A stretch of DNA of 37,775 nt from SAR324 cluster bacterium (GTDB taxonomy: Bacteria; SAR324; NAC60-12), in assembly GCA_015231885.1 (NCBI GenBank), contig JADGAT010000048.1:1-37775 (forward strand), in the 5' to 3' direction. Of this stretch, positions 34,722 through 37,775 are shown one piece after another. Under the pieces are notes generated by a model, which was not told the origin of the DNA, made no database searches, and worked only from the letters and a program-made list of their open reading frames with translations. Each line of letters starts with the position of its first letter. The first letter of the stretch is position 1. The position numbers were made by a program, and so were the translations under genes.

Positions 34722-35738
34722 TTAGAACCAATATCGCATACCTGCTGCCAAATCATTAGATTTTGCACCATCTACGCCACTGCTGTCATCCGCTGTGGTT
34801 GAAGAACTCACATACTCACCAAAGATTTGAACACCTGCTAAGGTTTTTCGAAAAGCGACAGTCATGGCTGTTGTGACAGTATCGTCAACATCATCCATAG
34901 TCGTTGTGTCGTTTTTGAAGCCAGCAGTAATGCCCATGTTGTTTCCTAAACCCACATTAGCGCCTAGTACCATTTCAGTATCACCAGTATCTACATCATC
35001 TGCAGCTGTCTCTACTGTAGTTGTGCGATTCTCGTAATTACCAAAAACATCGATGTTTCCAAAACTAACTTTTGCACCTATACCAAAAGAAGATACCGCT
35101 GTGCTGTTGTCGTCATCACCGCCCCGGTCGTCATTTTCCTGGGATGTTATACTCTCATAGACAGCGTCTACCTGGAAGTTATCAGCCTTGTATCCTACGG
35201 CAGGACGGAAGCCCGTTACATCGGATGCACCATTATCAACATCAACATATCCAATATTTGCACTGATATTGGGAATACCTTTCAATCCAACTGCAACGAG
35301 TTGTGTGCGGCTCACATTATTACTAGTAAGCAAAAAATCAGATATTTCTGTGACATAACCGGCATAGTTAAGCTCACCAGCGTATTTACGACCTACTACA
35401 ACGTAGAATTGCTTATTTGCCAGCATGACAAAATGATCTCGATTATAACCGCTGGCGCCTTGAAGACTATCGGTATCAAGCTCTAACTTGGCAGAACCTT
35501 TCCATTCTCCTTCGGTTGCAGAAGCAACTACTCCGAAACGGCCTTCGTGTACAAACTTGGTATTGGAAATAGAATCCGCATCATCATTGGCCTTTGCTGT
35601 TCCTGACCAATAGTAACCAGTAACACGGCCACTAAACTTAGCATTCATATCTGCAGCTGCTGATTCATTTGCTGCAAAAGAAAGGCCTACAACCGCAGCA
35701 AAAGCAGGCATTAAAAATTTTTTTGACAATAATTTCAT
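34722..35738 (-). CDS. Outer-membrane porin
   Basis: 338 residues; ATG 35738 follows AAGGAGT at ideal spacing. The signal peptide is about residues 1-28 (LMPAFAAVVGLSFAANESAAA), then the mature MNAKFSGRVTGYYWSG. Alternating polar and hydrophobic strands, abundant Gly/Asn/Thr/Asp and the C-terminal aromatic residue in GMRYWF are classic for trimeric Gram-negative porins. Several loops are very Asp/Thr-rich (DDRGGDDDNST, VETAADDVDTGDTEM, DDVDDTVTT), implying an acidic, cation-preferring mouth. A strong terminator follows. It stands alone; the 827 bases upstream are rich in inverted repeats, suggesting complex control. Specificity cannot be deduced. Confidence 0.9.
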   Translation of the reverse strand: MKLLSKKFLMPAFAAVVGLSFAANESAAADMNAKFSGRVTGYYWSGTAKANDDADSISNTKFVHEGRFGVVASATEGEWKGSAKLELDTDSLQGASGYNRDHFVMLANKQFYVVVGRKYAGELNYAGYVTEISDFLLTSNNVSRTQLVAVGLKGIPNISANIGYVDVDNGASDVTGFRPAVGYKADNFQVDAVYESITSQENDDRGGDDDNSTAVSSFGIGAKVSFGNIDVFGNYENRTTTVETAADDVDTGDTEMVLGANVGLGNNMGITAGFKNDTTTMDDVDDTVTTAMTVAFRKTLAGVQIFGEYVSSSTTADDSSGVDGAKSNDLAAGMRYWF

Positions 35739-36242
35739 ACCACTCCTTATGGATTTGATTGATTTCAGGGTTATCCACCCCTCAAGATTGGGGAGATGAC
35801 CTATATTCCGCTCAGCAAGGATCTACTAATAAAAAAAGATTAAATCTGCAAGCTGAACTTTAGTTTTCTTACATGAGTGAAAAATTCGAGAAAAATTCCC
35901 TTGCCATGAATACTCACTCATAAGATGCCATATGCCCTACTCAAGGGGCCACTTGTGAAGTATCGTCGATACACCACAAAAACCATTCTACTACCACCGG
36001 GTAGTAGAATACTGATGTTTTTCAACATCAATCAAAATTGTGAGATAGATATATCTCAAAATAAACTAATTTGCAACTTTTTCAAAAGTGTAATTTAAAA
36101 CAAACAACAAATATAGCAGTTTATTTTTTAAATTTCAACTTTCTTTTTTCTTAAAACACATTACCCACTGAAGCATTTATAGGATCATTGGGACATTGTC
36201 AACAAAAAAACAACTTTTTTACTTTTAAAGTGTCAATATTCC
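35739..36242. other. Non-coding region with cluster of inverted repeats upstream of porin
   Basis: No credible gene is visible. Inverted repeats are concentrated here. ATGAGTGA 35873-35880 faces TCACTCAT 35914-35921. GTATCG-T-CGATAC lies at 35960-35972. ATTCTACTACC at 35985-35995 faces 36000-36010 (11 bp, 4-base loop). TGATGTT at 36013-36019 faces 36024-36030 (7 bp, 4-base loop). TGAGATA at 36041-36047 faces 36052-36058 (7 bp, 4-base loop). The last four are packed in 99 bases. They could form a long leader of the porin mRNA, a small RNA, or operator sites. Confidence 0.6.
35985..36030. ncRNA. Possible structured RNA: tandem hairpins
   Basis: Two perfect stem-loops follow each other with only two bases between them: an 11-bp stem (ATTCTACTACC, loop ACCG) and a 7-bp stem (TGATGTT, loop TTTC). 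A third stem, 36041-36058, follows. Read on either strand, the order and tight spacing suit a small RNA or 5' leader. No promoter was identified and no known RNA family is recognised, so this is a structural candidate only. Confidence 0.35.
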
Positions 36243-36419
36243 ATGAGCCTATTTATTAATCCTCTGGGAATATTTCTTTCTAGCAAATTAGGTGCCATGA
36301 TTCGATTGTTTATGCATGAAAAGGCTTTATGGGTACTCCCCATCCTTATCTTGAGGGGTCTTGTACGCTGGAGTATTAGCAATGTCAAGCAGGTTCTACA
36401 ATCAGCCACAAAAAAATAG
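36243..36419 (+). CDS. Possible small membrane-associated protein (58 aa)
   Basis: ATG 36243 to TAG 36417-36419 is an open frame of 58 codons reading MSLFINPLGIFLSSKLGAM, then HEKALWVLPILILRGLVRW and a Lys-rich end. The hydrophobic centre WVLPILILRGLV could be one short membrane helix with positive flanks. No good ribosome binding site precedes it, and its middle coincides with a DNA inverted repeat also found near the porin start, so it may be spurious. Recorded as a candidate only. Confidence 0.28.
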   Translation: MSLFINPLGIFLSSKLGAMIRLFMHEKALWVLPILILRGLVRWSISNVKQVLQSATKK

Positions 36420-36565
36420 ACTTCACCATCCCGCTATTATTTTTGCATTTTACACGATAAAGTTTCATTTTTTCATCTCGGTCGAACTCACACCTGATGT
36501 AATCAGAACCTAAATCTCATTAGTTTCAGACATTTAAAACCTATTTAATTTTATTACCGTATCCT
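36420..36565. other. AT-rich gap downstream of sensor kinase
   Basis: The stretch between the possible small ORF and the end of the histidine kinase gene is AT-rich. I see no clear terminator for the kinase, no ORF and no repeat in it. Confidence 0.4.
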
Positions 36566-37775
36566 TTAAGATGCTTTTGGTAGAGGAAAGAACAAAGAGA
36601 TTCTCGTGCCCTCTGATAAAATACTGGCTACCTTGATTTGCCCTCCATGGGCTTCCATTATTTTTTTGCACAAATGCAGTCCCAATCCATATCCTCCCGT
36701 TTTTTTAGATCGGGATTTGTCAATTCGGTAAAAAGGTTCAAAAATAAAAGGAAGCTCTTCGTGAGAAATCCCATTCCCTTGGTCTTGAATTTGAACAACC
36801 ATATATTTTTCTTGCTGTTCCAAAGATATACAGACAATCACACTGTTGGGTTCCGAATATTTGATCGCATTGCTCATAATATTCTGCAGAACAGCACGAA
36901 TTCGTCCTATATCAATAGATAAAACCACTTCAGCAGGCATACCGGCAAAGCGCATATCCAGACATCTCTTGGAAAATTCAGATTTTAGTTCCTGGAGAAG
37001 TGGAACAATATTGATGTTTTGATAATCCAGTTTCCCGCAATCACTGTCCAATCTGGCGGTTTCTAATATTTCAGCGACCATCTTTTCCAGCTCCAGAATA
37101 TCCTCATGAATGTTTTGTTTTGCCTGATTATCCGGCAGAGATTCAAGAGCCACTTTGATCCGAGTCAAGGGAGAACGAAGTTCATGGCTGACATCCAGTA
37201 GAAGCTGCTCTTTGCTGGTAAGCATATTGTGAATTTGTGAAGTCATGTCATTGAATGCTTGTGTCAATTGGCCCAGTTCATCTGGTTTACGGACAGGCAC
37301 CTGGTGGTTAAAATTCCCGTTACTGACTTCCTGTACGCCTACGGATAACCATTTGACAGGCCGCAAGACGTTACGGATTAAAAAATAGGCACCCACCAGA
37401 ATAGCTGTCAATATAATGAGCAGAAGAACAATCCATAGTTCTCTTGGAGAATCATGATCCAGAGCCAGAGAGATGGTAAATAAAAACTCTCCATTTTTGT
37501 GTTTGACAACCACCATATTTTCTCGGTGATACCTACCAAAATATATAGTGGAGGAATCTCCCCACTGATGAAAGTGCAATTGATGGATGGGCGGCAATGA
37601 ACTATCAGTAGACCAGTTGAGGGTGGGACTTTCATAACGAATTTTAAGAGAAAGCCGTTGCGCAATTTTATTTGCTTTCTCCAAACTGGGAGGGGTGCCA
37701 ATATCTTCAATCAGGTAATTGAGATATTGTTCCACATTTTGTTGAAATGTTGGCCGATGGTGCAGGAAACCGCTT
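36566..37775 (-). CDS. Sensor histidine kinase with HAMP domain, 5' end outside window
   Basis: The frame stays open to the window edge: 13 codons precede GTG 37735, so the true start and the first TM helix probably lie outside. The visible part has a periplasmic segment, one TM helix (LWIVLLLIILTAILVGAYFLI), and a HAMP domain (RPVKWLSVGVQEVSNGNF to QAFNDMTSQI). The HisKA box is SHELRSPLTRIK (His codon 37184-37186), and the HATPase has N-box NIMSNAIKYS, G1 DQGNGIS, F-box FEPFYRID and G2 GYGLGLHLCKKI. The layout is that of CpxA/EnvZ/BaeS-type envelope sensors. Its response regulator is not in the window and may lie just upstream, beyond the edge. Proximity to the porin gene hints at envelope control, but this is inference. 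Confidence 0.9.
   Translation of the reverse strand, partial: SGFLHHRPTFQQNVEQYLNYLIEDIGTPPSLEKANKIAQRLSLKIRYESPTLNWSTDSSLPPIHQLHFHQWGDSSTIYFGRYHRENMVVVKHKNGEFLFTISLALDHDSPRELWIVLLLIILTAILVGAYFLIRNVLRPVKWLSVGVQEVSNGNFNHQVPVRKPDELGQLTQAFNDMTSQIHNMLTSKEQLLLDVSHELRSPLTRIKVALESLPDNQAKQNIHEDILELEKMVAEILETARLDSDCGKLDYQNINIVPLLQELKSEFSKRCLDMRFAGMPAEVVLSIDIGRIRAVLQNIMSNAIKYSEPNSVIVCISLEQQEKYMVVQIQDQGNGISHEELPFIFEPFYRIDKSRSKKTGGYGLGLHLCKKIMEAHGGQIKVASILSEGTRISLFFPLPKAS

Overview
The window looks like ordinary chromosomal DNA from a moderately AT-rich Gram-negative bacterium. Evidence for an outer membrane is the set of lipobox-bearing secreted proteins, a beta-barrel porin ending in Phe, and FtsH/PlsY/Psd envelope functions. 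The gene content (FG-GAP/UnbV lipoprotein, deoxyhypusine-synthase-like protein, REC-kinase hybrids without DNA-binding domains, SPL-type radical SAM protein, REP-like palindromes) is reminiscent of delta-proteobacterial or SAR324-like lineages. That placement is an inference; nothing in the window fixes the taxonomy. I see no rRNA, tRNA, CRISPR array, transposase, integrase or phage gene.

Layout. 113-7263 (+): a GT-C-like membrane protein, a large lipoprotein joining a metallo-beta-lactamase-like domain to seven FG-GAP-type calcium motifs and an UnbV-like tail, then a compact run of a deoxyhypusine-synthase-like protein, a 70-residue zinc-knuckle protein and a secreted propeller-like protein, and a DUF4956 membrane protein. 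7296-9644 (+): a 782-residue protein I do not recognise. 9752-13056 (+): three consecutive proteins that each begin with a receiver domain and end in an ATPase/kinase domain, with no DNA-binding output. 13070-15479 (-): fabI-queF-J-domain protein operon. 15566-18647: folB (+), whose 3' end overlaps the convergent psd (-), which follows ftsH (-). 18883-20320: a coiled-coil membrane protein (+) and two tiny lipoproteins (-). 20488-24476 (-): Na+/H+ antiporter-like protein, cation/Ca2+ exchanger and plsY, with two related copies of a dispersed repeat on either side of the exchanger-plsY pair. 24480-27023 (+): a palindromic MITE-like element, a FliN-like protein with a recent internal tandem duplication, rsmA and a lipoprotein. 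27025-34448 (-): a tight seven-gene run hemB-pyrC-ribF-SPL radical SAM-LON domain-methyltransferase-flippase. 34722-35738 (-): a porin, preceded by an 827-bp non-coding region rich in inverted repeats. 36566-37775 (-): a sensor histidine kinase cut by the window edge.

How the genes fit together. Housekeeping genes (fabI, queF, folB, psd, ftsH, plsY, rsmA, hemB, pyrC, ribF) are mixed with poorly characterised ones. The most system-like candidate is the three-gene REC-kinase cluster, possibly together with the upstream DUF4956 and orphan 782-residue genes. Its second and third receivers are visibly related, its second histidine-kinase core has a divergent H-box, and its third protein carries an RsbW-type ATPase instead of a histidine kinase. 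It could be a self-contained phospho-signalling module that acts on proteins and not directly on DNA. The second notable area is the inverted-repeat cluster upstream of the porin, which could encode a structured leader or small RNA. Start codons were moved from the longest ORF to an internal start wherever a ribosome binding site, signal peptide or family length supported it; these choices are stated in each entry.
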